A DNA stretch of 25,512 nucleotides from an uncultured Proteiniphilum sp. (lineage in GTDB: Bacteria; Bacteroidota; Bacteroidia; Bacteroidales; Dysgonomonadaceae), in the NCBI RefSeq assembly GCF_937873925.1, contig NZ_CALNAT010000167.1, forward strand, positions 1-25,512, read 5' to 3'. The notes below the pieces were generated by a model that was not told the DNA's origin, did not search any database, and saw only the letters and a list, made by a program, of their open reading frames with translations. Below, in pieces: positions 1-7,113 of the stretch. The position numbers and the translations under genes are program-made. Positions within the stretch are counted from its first letter, which is position 1; each line of letters opens with the position of its first letter.

Positions 1-51
1 CACTTCAACGGTTTTCAAGACCGCCGCGATCGACCACTCTGCCATCTCTCC
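1..51 (-). tRNA. tRNA-Ser (anticodon UGA), 3' part cut off by window edge
   Basis: Read on the minus strand from base 51, the sequence gives a 7-base acceptor strand (GGAGAGA), a D arm with the serine-type GCAGAGTGGTCGA block, and a 5-bp anticodon stem (GCGGT/ACCGT, one G-U) around the loop CTTGAAA. This places UGA at the anticodon, so it reads UCA and probably other UCN serine codons. The start of what should be the long serine-type variable arm is visible before the window ends; the T arm and 3' acceptor strand lie outside. A good -7 promoter element sits 25 bases upstream. Confidence 0.9.
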
Positions 52-75
52 TTGCATTAGTGAAAAATGCGAGTG

Positions 76-83
76 CAAAGGTA
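76..83 (-). promoter_or_regulatory. -7 promoter element for tRNA-Ser
   Basis: The minus strand reads TACCTTTG, an exact match to the Bacteroidota -7 consensus TAnnTTTG, and would start transcription near base 69, about 18 bases before the tRNA. No clear -33 TTTG box is seen. It is divergent from the helicase promoter. Between the two lies an A/T-rich imperfect inverted repeat (about 94-131). Confidence 0.6.
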
Positions 84-159
84 TAACTATTTTCGGAAAG
101 AAAAAATAGCTATCTCATATTATTTTTTTCCTGATTCCGCAAAAACCAATTATTCATTG

Positions 160-167
160 TATCTTTG
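160..167 (+). promoter_or_regulatory. -7 promoter element for the DEAD-box helicase gene
   Basis: TATCTTTG matches the Bacteroidota TAnnTTTG -7 consensus exactly and lies 19 bases before the ATG at 187, giving a short predicted leader starting near base 174. No convincing -33 element is seen. Confidence 0.6.
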
Positions 168-186
168 CGTAAACTAGGAACTATTC

Positions 187-2076
187 ATGTTATTTACCGA
201 ACTTCCCCTTTGTGACACCCTGCTGGATGGCCTGCAGGCAATGAACTTCAGAGAGACCACACCAGTCCAGGAGCAGGCTATTCCCGTCATCCTTGAAAAA
301 AAGGATGTAATTGCCTGCGCCCAGACGGGCACAGGAAAGACAGCCGCTTTTCTGCTTCCCCTCCTGAATAACCTGCAGACCGATACGCACGACGAAGATA
401 AGATCAACGCCGTCGTGATGGCTCCCACCCGTGAACTGGCCCAACAGATCGACCAACAAATGGAGGGTTTCTCCTATTTCACGCCTTTCTCTTCCGTAGC
501 AGTGTATGGCGGTAACGACGGCGAAGCGTGGGATGTACAAAAAAGAGGCTTACTGAGCGGTGCTGATGTGGTGATTGCCACCCCGGGAAGGCTCCTGTCA
601 CATATCAACCTATACAATATCGATTTTTCAGGAGTAAAGTATTTTATTCTGGATGAGGCGGATAGGATGCTGGACATGGGATTCCATGACGATATCATGA
701 AAATTGAAAAGTTGCTTCCGAAGGAACGGCAGACCATCATGTTCTCGGCTACCATGCCCCCCAAGATACAGCAACTGGCAAAGAGCATCCTGCGCGACCC
801 GGTGGATATTTCCATTGCCATTTCCCGGCCGCCCGAAACGATCCTGCAATCGGCCTACATCTGCCATGAGGCGCAGAAGATCAACATTGTAAAGTATCTC
901 TTCAAAGAAAAAGCGCCCAACAAGGTGATCCTCTTTTCCGGCTCGAAGCAGAAAGTAAAGGATATCGCCAAGATATTAAAACGTATGGGATTATCGGCGG
1001 GTGAGATGCATTCCGACCTCGACCAGTCACAGCGTAACCATATAATGCATGAATTCAAAAACGAACGGGTGGATATCCTGGTGGCAACGGACATTGTCGC
1101 CCGGGGTATCGACATTGATGATATTACACTGATAATCAACTTCGATGTGCCGTATGATGCGGAGGACTATGTACACCGTATCGGACGTACGGCGCGTGCC
1201 GGCGACTCGGGCATGGCCATCACCTTTGTGTCGCCCGATGAGCAGTACCGTTTCTCCCGGATTGAACAGTTTCTGGGAAAACAGATCTACCGGATCCCCG
1301 TACCGTCGGAATTGGGCGAAGCCCCGGAGTATAAACCGACCCGCGACAGCAACAGGAGAGGTGCATCCATCCGTTCATTGAAAGGGACGGGAAAAAAGGG
1401 GAAAGAAATGGAGAAAAAGGTTGGTAAATCATCAGGAAGACCGGGTAGGTCAGAAATGTCCGGAAAACCGGAGAAGGAGAAGCAGGAAAGAACGGAAAAT
1501 TCCAAAGAGGGAAGGCCGGAAAGATTGGAAAGATCAGGAAAACCGGAGCCGTCAGAGAGATCGGGAAGGTCGGAAATGTCCGGAAAACCGGGAGGATCAC
1601 GGAGAAACGGAGGATCACCTTCCGATAAGAGTTCGCAGGAAAGCGGAACACTTCGTTCCGGGAGAAACTCACGGCAAAACGAAGTGTCACACCCCGAAGG
1701 AAGTTCACAGCAAAATGAAACGCCTCGCTCCAGAAAGAATGAGGGAAACCCACAGGAAAGACAAGTATCACGGAAACAGGAAGCACATAAGAAACAAGTA
1801 GTACATAAAGGGCAAGGAGATCCGCTGAAACAAGAAACACCAGGAGAACAAAGATTATCCCGGCAACAAAAAACTTCAAAAACAGCAGGTAAAAAAGAAG
1901 TACGACAGGTCTCCAACTCAACAACAGCAAGTTTTACAAAAGGAAGATCAACGACAGGAAGTTCTTCGGATGAAAAAAGATCATCACTTCCACAAAGACC
2001 CGCTCCTGCTCGGGAACAGACCGGCAAAACCGACAAGCCAAAGAAATGGAGCTGGTGGCCCTTCGGGAAAAAATAG
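187..2076 (+). CDS. DEAD-box ATP-dependent RNA helicase with a long basic/charged C-terminal tail
   Basis: This is an RNA-unwinding ATPase of the RhlE/CsdA-like DEAD-box family, expected to be cytoplasmic and to act on rRNA or mRNA structure. All core motifs are visible: a Q motif (PVQEQA, about 26-31), motif I AQTGTGKT (45-52), Ia PTRELAQQ, Ib TPGR, II DEAD (156-159), III SAT, V (ATDIVARGID) and VI HRIGRTARAG (330-339). The core ends near residue 375. The remaining ~250 residues are low complexity, rich in S, G, R, K, E and Q, with three SGKP-centred repeats near residues 420-468. The protein ends in a short aromatic/basic cap (WSWWPFGKK). Family members usually have 380-450 residues, so the tail is unusually long. 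The ATG at 187 gives an intact Q motif and fits the promoter at 160-167. The exact subfamily (RhlE or another) is uncertain. Confidence 0.95.
   Translation: MLFTELPLCDTLLDGLQAMNFRETTPVQEQAIPVILEKKDVIACAQTGTGKTAAFLLPLLNNLQTDTHDEDKINAVVMAPTRELAQQIDQQMEGFSYFTPFSSVAVYGGNDGEAWDVQKRGLLSGADVVIATPGRLLSHINLYNIDFSGVKYFILDEADRMLDMGFHDDIMKIEKLLPKERQTIMFSATMPPKIQQLAKSILRDPVDISIAISRPPETILQSAYICHEAQKINIVKYLFKEKAPNKVILFSGSKQKVKDIAKILKRMGLSAGEMHSDLDQSQRNHIMHEFKNERVDILVATDIVARGIDIDDITLIINFDVPYDAEDYVHRIGRTARAGDSGMAITFVSPDEQYRFSRIEQFLGKQIYRIPVPSELGEAPEYKPTRDSNRRGASIRSLKGTGKKGKEMEKKVGKSSGRPGRSEMSGKPEKEKQERTENSKEGRPERLERSGKPEPSERSGRSEMSGKPGGSRRNGGSPSDKSSQESGTLRSGRNSRQNEVSHPEGSSQQNETPRSRKNEGNPQERQVSRKQEAHKKQVVHKGQGDPLKQETPGEQRLSRQQKTSKTAGKKEVRQVSNSTTASFTKGRSTTGSSSDEKRSSLPQRPAPAREQTGKTDKPKKWSWWPFGKK
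1447..1591 (+). repeat. Direct repeat inside the helicase tail
   Basis: Bases 1447-1471 and 1567-1591 are 24/25 identical and 120 bp apart in the same reading frame; each encodes GRSEMSGKP-type sequence. A shorter related copy (ggaaaaccgg) lies between them at about 1537-1546. The surroundings are strongly purine-rich on the plus strand. The pattern suggests the tail grew by in-frame duplication. Confidence 0.7.
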
Positions 2077-2079
2077 CGA

Positions 2080-2107
2080 AGCCGGCCTGACGAAAATCAG
2101 CCCGGCT
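2080..2107 (-). terminator. Probable terminator of the 2-oxoacid oxidoreductase operon, shared with the convergent helicase gene
   Basis: Bases 2080-2090 and 2097-2107 form an 11-bp GC-rich stem with one mismatch around a 6-base loop, in the gap between two convergent genes. On the minus strand the stem is followed after a few bases by a run of six T (TCGCTATTTTTT), as expected for the operon ending at 2125. On the plus strand there is no T run, so helicase termination here would be less canonical. Confidence 0.6.
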
Positions 2108-2124
2108 CCTATCCGGAATCGACA

Positions 2125-2691
2125 CTACACCGCGATCAACTCCGCTTTCTGTTCCAACTGAATGATCTCCATCCCCCTAAGGATGGCCTTTTCATTCATC
2201 GGTAAAAGTTTATGATGCCTCTCGGGAAGAGATTTTTTCAGTCCTTCCATCACATTTTCAACCTCCACCATAGGCGAGATCTTGAGCAAGCCACCCAATA
2301 CGATCATATTGAATACCTTGGTATTATTCATCTTCATCGACTCATCCATCGCATTGATACGAAAGACATTGATATCGGGCCGTTCCACTTTCTTGTGAAT
2401 GCCATACCCATCGTAGATCAACGCACCGCCCGGTTTCACCCTATTCTCGAATTTCTCGAGCGAGGGCTGGTTCAATACTATAGCGATATCATACTTGTTT
2501 ACCACAGGTGAGCTGATGGGTTTATCAGAAATAATGACCGTGACATTAGCAGTCCCCCCCCGCTGCTCCGGCCCGTAAGCCGGAAACCACGATACCTCCT
2601 TATTTTCCATAATTCCCGAATAGGCAAGGATCTTTCCCATAGAAAGCACACCCTGACCTCCAAAACCTGAAATGACTATCTCCTGTAACAT
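2125..2691 (-). CDS. 2-oxoacid:ferredoxin oxidoreductase, gamma subunit
   Basis: This is the POR_N/gamma-type subunit of a 2-oxoacid:ferredoxin oxidoreductase, which oxidatively decarboxylates a 2-oxoacid to its acyl-CoA and reduces ferredoxin. The N-terminus has the family glycine motif GFGGQGV (9-15), followed by the conserved SWFPAYGPEQRGG stretch (34-46). At 188 residues it has the usual length for a free-standing gamma subunit. It is the last gene of the operon, 17 bp after the beta gene, and a terminator hairpin follows. The subunit set (ferredoxin, alpha, beta, gamma) fits the Vor/Kor group. Branched-chain 2-oxoacids or 2-oxoglutarate are both possible substrates; the sequence alone does not settle this. 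Confidence 0.9.
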   Translation of the reverse strand: MLQEIVISGFGGQGVLSMGKILAYSGIMENKEVSWFPAYGPEQRGGTANVTVIISDKPISSPVVNKYDIAIVLNQPSLEKFENRVKPGGALIYDGYGIHKKVERPDINVFRINAMDESMKMNNTKVFNMIVLGGLLKISPMVEVENVMEGLKKSLPERHHKLLPMNEKAILRGMEIIQLEQKAELIAV

Positions 2692-2708
2692 TATATTTTT
2701 TTATTGCT

Positions 2709-3470
2709 TTAGATATTCTTCAAATCGCCGATCGGGAATACCGGGAACATATTTTCCACCATCCAGTCGTTGGCCGCTGCCGGCGTCATTTTCCATCCTG
2801 CATTACAGGTAGAAACTACTTCCACGATAGAGGTTCCCTTTCCTGCCATGGAATTCTCAAAAGCGAGCTTAATCATCCGCCGTGTCTTTTTTACCGCTGC
2901 TGCCGTATGTACGCTGACGCGGGTAGCAAGGCAAACGCCGTCGAGCAGGGCCAGCATATCGAGCATTTTCAGGGGACCACCCATGGTCTCCACATTGCGG
3001 CCGTCGGGACTGGTTGATGTGACCATATTGCTTAAGGTAGTGGGAGCCATCTGTCCGCCGGTCATACCGTAGATACCGTTATTGATAAAGACAATGGCTA
3101 TATTCTCGCCGCGGTTAGCGGCATGGATGGTTTCTGCCGTTCCGATAGCGGCCAGGTCTCCATCACCCTGGTAAGTGAATACCATTCTGTCGGGCAGCAG
3201 CCGTTTGACGGCTGTGGCCAGTGCGGGAGCACGCCCGTGTGCGGCCTCCTGCCAATCGATATCGAGGTATTTATAAGCAAAAACGGCACATCCCACCGGC
3301 GCAATACCGATAGTTTTCTCCTGCAAACCCAGTTCTTTGATCACCTCTGCAATCACTTTATGTACCACTCCGTGAGAACATCCCGGACAGTAGTGCATAT
3401 GATTGTCGTTCATCAATTCCGGCTTTGCATAAACCAGATTTTCAGGACTTACTATATCGCTGGCATTCAT
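2709..3470 (-). CDS. 2-oxoacid:ferredoxin oxidoreductase, beta subunit (thiamine diphosphate-binding)
   Basis: This is the catalytic half that carries thiamine diphosphate and the proximal [4Fe-4S] cluster. The ThDP/Mg signature is seen as GDGD (102-105) followed by NNGIYGMTGGQ (130-140). Four cysteines at 28, 31, 61 and 222 (in CPGC, GC and STCNAG contexts) match the positions of cluster ligands known in this family. The length of 253 residues is normal for a separate beta subunit. The start at 3470 leaves the CPGC motif near the N-terminus, as usual. It is 182 bp from the preceding small membrane-protein gene; that gap holds the phased repeat at 3500-3643. The same cytoplasmic complex as the flanking alpha and gamma genes is expected. 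Confidence 0.92.
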   Translation of the reverse strand: MNASDIVSPENLVYAKPELMNDNHMHYCPGCSHGVVHKVIAEVIKELGLQEKTIGIAPVGCAVFAYKYLDIDWQEAAHGRAPALATAVKRLLPDRMVFTYQGDGDLAAIGTAETIHAANRGENIAIVFINNGIYGMTGGQMAPTTLSNMVTSTSPDGRNVETMGGPLKMLDMLALLDGVCLATRVSVHTAAAVKKTRRMIKLAFENSMAGKGTSIVEVVSTCNAGWKMTPAAANDWMVENMFPVFPIGDLKNI

Positions 3471-3499
3471 ACAATTTATATTTTTAAAAAGTCGGGAAA

Positions 3500-3643
3500 T
3501 TAGAAGTTAAAATTGAGAACTCAGAAATTAGAACTTAGAATTAAGAAAGTTAGGAACAGGAAGTGAAGTTTTTTCACTTTTTAGTTTTTAATTTACGTCT
3601 TTACTCTTTATTCTTTACTCTTTATTCTTTACTCCTTACTCAC
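3500..3643. repeat. Heptad-phased degenerate repeat in two convergent arms, with a central hairpin
   Basis: On the plus strand, 3500-3548 can be read as seven 7-base units of the form TTAGAAN (TTAGAAG, TTAAAAT, TGAGAAC, TCAGAAA, TTAGAAC, TTAGAAT, TAAGAAA). Bases 3599-3643 hold two exact copies of a 14-mer (ctttactctttatt) and a degenerate third, which on the minus strand are again purine-rich 7-base units (GAGTAAA/GAATAAA). A perfect 7-bp hairpin (3561-3567 with 3573-3579, 5-base loop) lies between the arms. It separates the small membrane-protein gene from the beta-subunit gene. Confidence 0.65.
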
Positions 3644-3652
3644 TATTTATAT

Positions 3653-3814
3653 TTACTTCTTAGAAAATCTGTATATAAGATAAAACAGGATGGCAGCTCC
3701 GCCAAAATACCAGGTGAGTTTCATATCCTGGTTGGAGGAAAAATAGACTACTACCGTCGCCAGAAATGCAAGCAGGAATAACAGCAGGAATATATTTCTT
3801 ATTTTGGGATCCAT
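3653..3814 (-). CDS. Small two-helix membrane protein (53 residues) inside the oxidoreductase operon
   Basis: An open frame runs from ATG at 3814 to TAA at 3653 on the minus strand. The product begins MDPKIRNIFLLLFLLAFLAT and has two hydrophobic segments, about residues 8-25 and 35-48. They are separated by a short polar loop (SSNQDMK), and the protein ends RFSKK. The charge pattern suggests two transmembrane helices with both ends in the cytoplasm. It starts 16 bp after the alpha-subunit stop codon and so is almost certainly co-transcribed with it. I do not recognise a named family. It could anchor the otherwise soluble oxidoreductase to the membrane, or be an unrelated small protein using the operon. 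Support is the frame, the position and the membrane-protein composition; no homologue search was possible. Confidence 0.7.
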   Translation of the reverse strand: MDPKIRNIFLLLFLLAFLATVVVYFSSNQDMKLTWYFGGAAILFYLIYRFSKK

Positions 3815-3830
3815 GTTCCGTAATTTTAAT

Positions 3831-4913
3831 CTATTTGACCACTTTTTCTTTTAACGCATCGAGCACACCATCGGGTGTAGGCACGATCCCGCCTAAACGT
3901 CCGTAATGTTCCACAGGCACTTTCCCGTTCACCGCAAGACGCACATCCTCCACCATCTGCCCGGCATTGAGTTCCACAGTAAGCATGCCCTTCACCTTAC
4001 CGGCGTAACCACGCAGTATCTTACTTGGGAAAGGCCACAAAGTGATAGGTCTGACAAGTCCCACCTTAATTCCTTCTTCCCGCGCCATTTCAATCGTTTT
4101 CAAACAGATACGGGCCGCAGACCCAAAAGCGACCAGCAGGTAGTCGGCATCGTCGCATTTTACCTCTTCGTAAAGGACCTCATTTTCCTCCACTACGCGG
4201 TATTTTGCCTGAAAACGCTCGTTATTCTTTTCCATCAGAGCCGAATCGAGTTCAAGGGAAGTGATGATATTGGGTTCCCTGTCCGGTGTTTTTCCGAGGG
4301 TTGCCCACGGGCACTGCTCCCTGATCTCCTGATCGGTCCGTCGGCGCCGGAATTCAGGGAGCTTCACCTTTTCCATCATCTGTCCGATCACACCATCGGT
4401 CAGGATCATAGCCGGATTACGGTATTTAAAGGCGAGATCGAAACCAAGCGCCACAAAATCGGCCATCTCCTGCACGGAATTGGGAGCGAGCGTGATCAGT
4501 CTGTAATCGCCGTGTCCCCCCCCTTTCACCGTCTGGAAATAATCGGCCTGGGAAGGTTGAATAGTTCCTAAGCCGGGACCACCCCGTTGCACATTCACTA
4601 TCAGGCAGGGCAATTCCGCACCCGCCATATAGGAAATACCTTCCTGCTTCAGGCTGATACCGGGACTGGAAGAGCTGGTCATGGAATATTTACCACAGGC
4701 AGCACCGCCATACACCATGTTGATGGCAGCCACTTCGCTTTCGGCCTGCAGCACCACCATACCTGTCGTTTTCCAGGGAGCTACCTCCATGAGTGTCTCT
4801 ATTATTTCCGACTGAGGGGTGATGGGATAACCGAAATAACCATCTACTCCGTAACGAATCGCTGCATAGGCAATGGCTTCGTTTCCCTTCATCAAAGATA
4901 TTTCTTCTGACAT
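3831..4913 (-). CDS. vorB: 2-oxoacid:ferredoxin oxidoreductase, alpha subunit (VorB type, 2-ketoisovalerate)
   Basis: This is the alpha subunit, carrying the pyrimidine-binding and transketolase C-terminal domains, of a 2-oxoacid:ferredoxin oxidoreductase. The N-terminal block GNEAIAYAAIRYGVDGYFGYPITPQSE (10-36, shown in part) is diagnostic. It is followed by QAESEVAAINMVYGGA (57-72), the TSSSSPGISL active-site region and the QRGGPGLGT motif. The length of 360 residues matches the VorB form common in Bacteroidota, which is named for 3-methyl-2-oxobutanoate (valine-derived) oxidation; 2-oxoglutarate specificity (Kor) is the main alternative. It lies 37 bp after the ferredoxin gene and 16 bp before the small membrane-protein gene. 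In an anaerobe this enzyme links branched-chain amino-acid breakdown to reduced ferredoxin and acyl-CoA, or runs in reverse to make 2-oxoacids. Confidence 0.9.
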   Translation of the reverse strand: MSEEISLMKGNEAIAYAAIRYGVDGYFGYPITPQSEIIETLMEVAPWKTTGMVVLQAESEVAAINMVYGGAACGKYSMTSSSSPGISLKQEGISYMAGAELPCLIVNVQRGGPGLGTIQPSQADYFQTVKGGGHGDYRLITLAPNSVQEMADFVALGFDLAFKYRNPAMILTDGVIGQMMEKVKLPEFRRRRTDQEIREQCPWATLGKTPDREPNIITSLELDSALMEKNNERFQAKYRVVEENEVLYEEVKCDDADYLLVAFGSAARICLKTIEMAREEGIKVGLVRPITLWPFPSKILRGYAGKVKGMLTVELNAGQMVEDVRLAVNGKVPVEHYGRLGGIVPTPDGVLDALKEKVVK

Positions 4914-4950
4914 AATATTAGTTTTGCTAATGTTCTTTTCCGGAAAATGA

Positions 4951-5181
4951 TTACAATACCTTTTTCCGATAGACCGTTAAGCACCCATCCGGACATACAA
5001 ATCCGCAGTTTGCGCATCCGATACAATCATCGGGATTTTTCATATATACATAGTGATATCCGCGATCGTTCACTTCACGCGGCTGTAAATCCAGCGTATC
5101 AGTGGGACATGACACAACACAGAGATTACACCCCTTACATCGACCGGTATTTATCTCTACATAACCCTTGACTTTAGCCAT
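4951..5181 (-). CDS. 2x[4Fe-4S] ferredoxin-like delta subunit of the oxidoreductase
   Basis: A 76-residue bacterial dicluster ferredoxin. Two complete CxxCxxCxxxCP motifs are present: C15, C18, C21, C25 and C53, C56, C59, C63. It is the first gene of the Vor-type operon and follows a good Bacteroidota promoter at 5211-5241. In this family the delta subunit passes electrons from the ThDP site of alpha/beta to free ferredoxin. It starts at the ATG at 5181, giving a short N-terminal strand before the first cluster, as is typical. A free ferredoxin is the alternative, but the gene order argues for a complex subunit. Confidence 0.92.
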   Translation of the reverse strand: MAKVKGYVEINTGRCKGCNLCVVSCPTDTLDLQPREVNDRGYHYVYMKNPDDCIGCANCGFVCPDGCLTVYRKKVL

Positions 5182-5210
5182 TATTAGACGTGGTTTTTAA
5201 TTGTCAGTTA

Positions 5211-5241
5211 CAAAAGTAACAGTTGTTTTGCAAGAACTCAA
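5211..5241 (-). promoter_or_regulatory. Promoter of the 2-oxoacid oxidoreductase operon
   Basis: On the minus strand a -7 element TACTTTTG (5211-5218) matches TAnnTTTG exactly. A TTG (5239-5241) lies 20 bp upstream as a plausible -33 box. The predicted start is near 5204, giving a leader of about 23 bases to the ferredoxin ATG at 5181. It separates the operon from kdsC upstream. Confidence 0.65.
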
Positions 5242-5285
5242 TTTTTCTATGTTAATTTTTTTGCTTTATATTAACAGCCGGTATT

Positions 5286-5807
5286 TTACCATCCGAACGC
5301 CTCTTCACTCATCCAGTGTCCCTGTACTTTTAACACCTGTTCGATCACATCACGGGCCACACCCTCCCCTCCTTTTACAGGGGAGATATATTTAGCTATC
5401 TTTTTTATTTCGGGAGCCGCATCGAGGGGCGCGACGGCCAAACCCACCTCGCACATCACCCTGTAATCAGGAATATCGTCTCCCACATAGATAATTTCTT
5501 CGGGTTTATAACTCGACTTACTAATATAATGCTGATATTCATCTATTTTAGTCTTAGATTTCATATAAATATCCTTAACACCCAGCGATTCGTAACGCAC
5601 CCGCACCGAGAGTGTATTTCCGCCGGTGATGATAGCCACACCATAGCCGCATCTGACAGCCAGGTTAAGCGCATAGCCGTCGCGGATATTAATTGTCCGT
5701 AACGGTTCTCCCTCCGAGGAAATGGGTAGGGTCTGACGGGAGAGGACTCCGTCGATATCAAAAATAAAAGCCTTTATTTTTTTCAGGTCATAATCGATCA
5801 TGCTCAT
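5286..5807 (-). CDS. kdsC: 3-deoxy-D-manno-octulosonate 8-phosphate phosphatase (KdsC-like HAD)
   Basis: A HAD phosphatase of subfamily IIIA/C0 that hydrolyses KDO-8-phosphate to KDO for lipid A-core assembly; cytoplasmic. HAD motif I is FDIDGVLS (nucleophile D17, acid/base D19), motif II ITGG (T61), a lysine at 84-86 serves as motif III, and motif IV is GDDIPD (109-114). The 173-residue length with no cap domain is typical of KdsC tetramers. The usual DVDGVLTDG is replaced by DIDGVLSRQ. The start ATG at 5807 could instead be the second Met at 5801. It follows the DUF2520 gene by 29 bp, in the same direction. A related HAD-IIIA sugar-phosphate phosphatase is the alternative. Confidence 0.85.
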   Translation of the reverse strand: MSMIDYDLKKIKAFIFDIDGVLSRQTLPISSEGEPLRTINIRDGYALNLAVRCGYGVAIITGGNTLSVRVRYESLGVKDIYMKSKTKIDEYQHYISKSSYKPEEIIYVGDDIPDYRVMCEVGLAVAPLDAAPEIKKIAKYISPVKGGEGVARDVIEQVLKVQGHWMSEEAFGW

Positions 5808-5836
5808 AAAGAGTGATTCAATAAATTTGTCCGTCT

Positions 5837-6601
5837 CTATTGATTGACGGAAATATTGTGAATACTTTTGCTTAACAGGGAATATATTTCTCTCTTCAGG
5901 GGATCGCTCAGCAGTTCCAGATGTTTCCGCATCACCTTCTCATCGAACCGTACGGCGGGCCCGGTCTGTGCAGTCCGCGGGTCCATCACTGCCACTTTGG
6001 CGGCTGTCTCGGCAATCAGCGGATTCAGCAGATGGAACGAGATTTCCTCTTCGCCCACAATTTCCGATGCCAGCGTATACATATGATTGGCAAAATTACA
6101 TGCAAAAACGGCTGCAAGGTGCAGTACCCGCCGTTTATCGCCGGAAAGGTAATGCACGTTTCCCGAGATCGTTTCCGCCAGATCCCTCAACAAGCCAGCG
6201 GTTTCAGCAGTATTTCCCTCTATAAACACCGGGATATCCCAAAAATCCACCTCCCTGTCCCTGCTGAATGTCTGTAACGGATAGAGGACTCCCCGGTCGT
6301 TATGCGGAGAGAGGACAGAGATGGGGATACTACCTGCCGTATGCACCCATACACCTCCGGTTAGGGGCATTTGGGCAATGATTCCAGGTAGAGCGTCATC
6401 TTTCACCGAAAATATATAGAAGTCGGCACCGCAGTACACCTGCGCAATATCATCGATCGGCTCCGCCCCGAGCCGGCGGGCAAGCTTCCCGGCATTGCCG
6501 AACATGCGGCTGTAGACCTGCACGATCTCACTGCCCGATGCTTTGAGCGCTGCTGCCATATGGGTAGCCACATTTCCTGATCCTATAAAAACAATCTTCA
6601 T
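5837..6601 (-). CDS. Rossmann-fold/DUF2520 dehydrogenase-like protein
   Basis: The protein begins MKIVFIGSGNVATHMAAALK, a GxGxxA dinucleotide-binding loop typical of F420/NADP-dependent and ProC-like oxidoreductases. It continues with a DUF2520 all-helical C-terminal half. The segments YSR (about 31-33), FSVKDDALPG and HTAGSIPISVL fit the family. The frame opens further upstream with a TTG (6622) that would overlap the end of gldH; the ATG at 6601 is preferred because it puts the Rossmann strand at the N-terminus and leaves a 17-bp gap. The corrected length is 254 residues. The substrate is unknown; a reductase of the ketopantoate/pyrroline-carboxylate type is possible. It is co-directional with gldH and kdsC. 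Confidence 0.85.
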   Translation of the reverse strand: MKIVFIGSGNVATHMAAALKASGSEIVQVYSRMFGNAGKLARRLGAEPIDDIAQVYCGADFYIFSVKDDALPGIIAQMPLTGGVWVHTAGSIPISVLSPHNDRGVLYPLQTFSRDREVDFWDIPVFIEGNTAETAGLLRDLAETISGNVHYLSGDKRRVLHLAAVFACNFANHMYTLASEIVGEEEISFHLLNPLIAETAAKVAVMDPRTAQTGPAVRFDEKVMRKHLELLSDPLKREIYSLLSKSIHNISVNQ

Positions 6602-6618
6602 GATATTTACGGTTGATA

Positions 6619-7113
6619 TCAATAATTGACATGGTTCGACTTAATCACCTTCACGCCCACTTTTTCTACTCCCCGCAACGGATCATCATTCATTGCCTGG
6701 CGGATTGTCAACCGGTAATGGTAAACCGAATCCCGTGGGATGAAAGAAAGGTAGGCCAACGACAACTGGTTTAATCCCCCGGCGCCGCTTCCCAGCCATT
6801 TTCCGTGCTCATCGGCCAGCAGGCACCGGAAAGTGTCGGTACGGACAAGAGAATCCGCCAGATCCTGATCGATTTGCAACCAGAGGTCCCGATAAGGATA
6901 ACTGCGGTTGGTCGTCAGTTCAATAGTTACATTATAGCCTGTACCTGAGACGGAAATCAATGAATCCATGGTAAAAACGAGCAGCGAATCACGATACCAC
7001 TTCCCGTTCTCAACCTGGTAAAAACGGGAATAGGTCTCTCCCTCTGAACACGAGGCAAGAGGGATGAAAAGCAGACCCGCCAATATCGAGAAGATATTAC
7101 TCTTTGTTCTCAC
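6619..7113 (-). CDS. gldH: Gliding-motility-type lipoprotein GldH
   Basis: A lipoprotein of the GldH family, found widely in Bacteroidota including non-gliding members, where its role is unclear. From a GTG at 7113 the product starts MRTKSNIFSILAGLLFIPLA and has a lipobox LASC with the lipidated cysteine at residue 22. The frame is open further upstream, but that extension would precede the signal peptide with a polar stretch and overlap the PSP1 gene more, so GTG 7113 is preferred (164 residues, normal for GldH). It overlaps the end of the PSP1 gene by 17 bp, and that upstream pairing is common in this phylum as far as I recall. It should be exported and anchored in a membrane facing the periplasm. 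Confidence 0.82.
   Translation of the reverse strand: MRTKSNIFSILAGLLFIPLASCSEGETYSRFYQVENGKWYRDSLLVFTMDSLISVSGTGYNVTIELTTNRSYPYRDLWLQIDQDLADSLVRTDTFRCLLADEHGKWLGSGAGGLNQLSLAYLSFIPRDSVYHYRLTIRQAMNDDPLRGVEKVGVKVIKSNHVNY

Noticed and set aside
1220..2036. Two long minus-strand frames (236 and 249 residues) opposite the helicase tail
   Set aside because: They are rich in F, L, S and P because the plus strand is purine-rich and low-complexity; no start signal, promoter or family features.
3500..3643. CRISPR array or VNTR
   Set aside because: Units are 7 bp, degenerate and without unique spacers; no cas genes are present.
6602..6622. Longer start (TTG at 6622) for the DUF2520 gene
   Set aside because: It would overlap gldH and put a polar extension before the Rossmann strand; ATG 6601 fits better.
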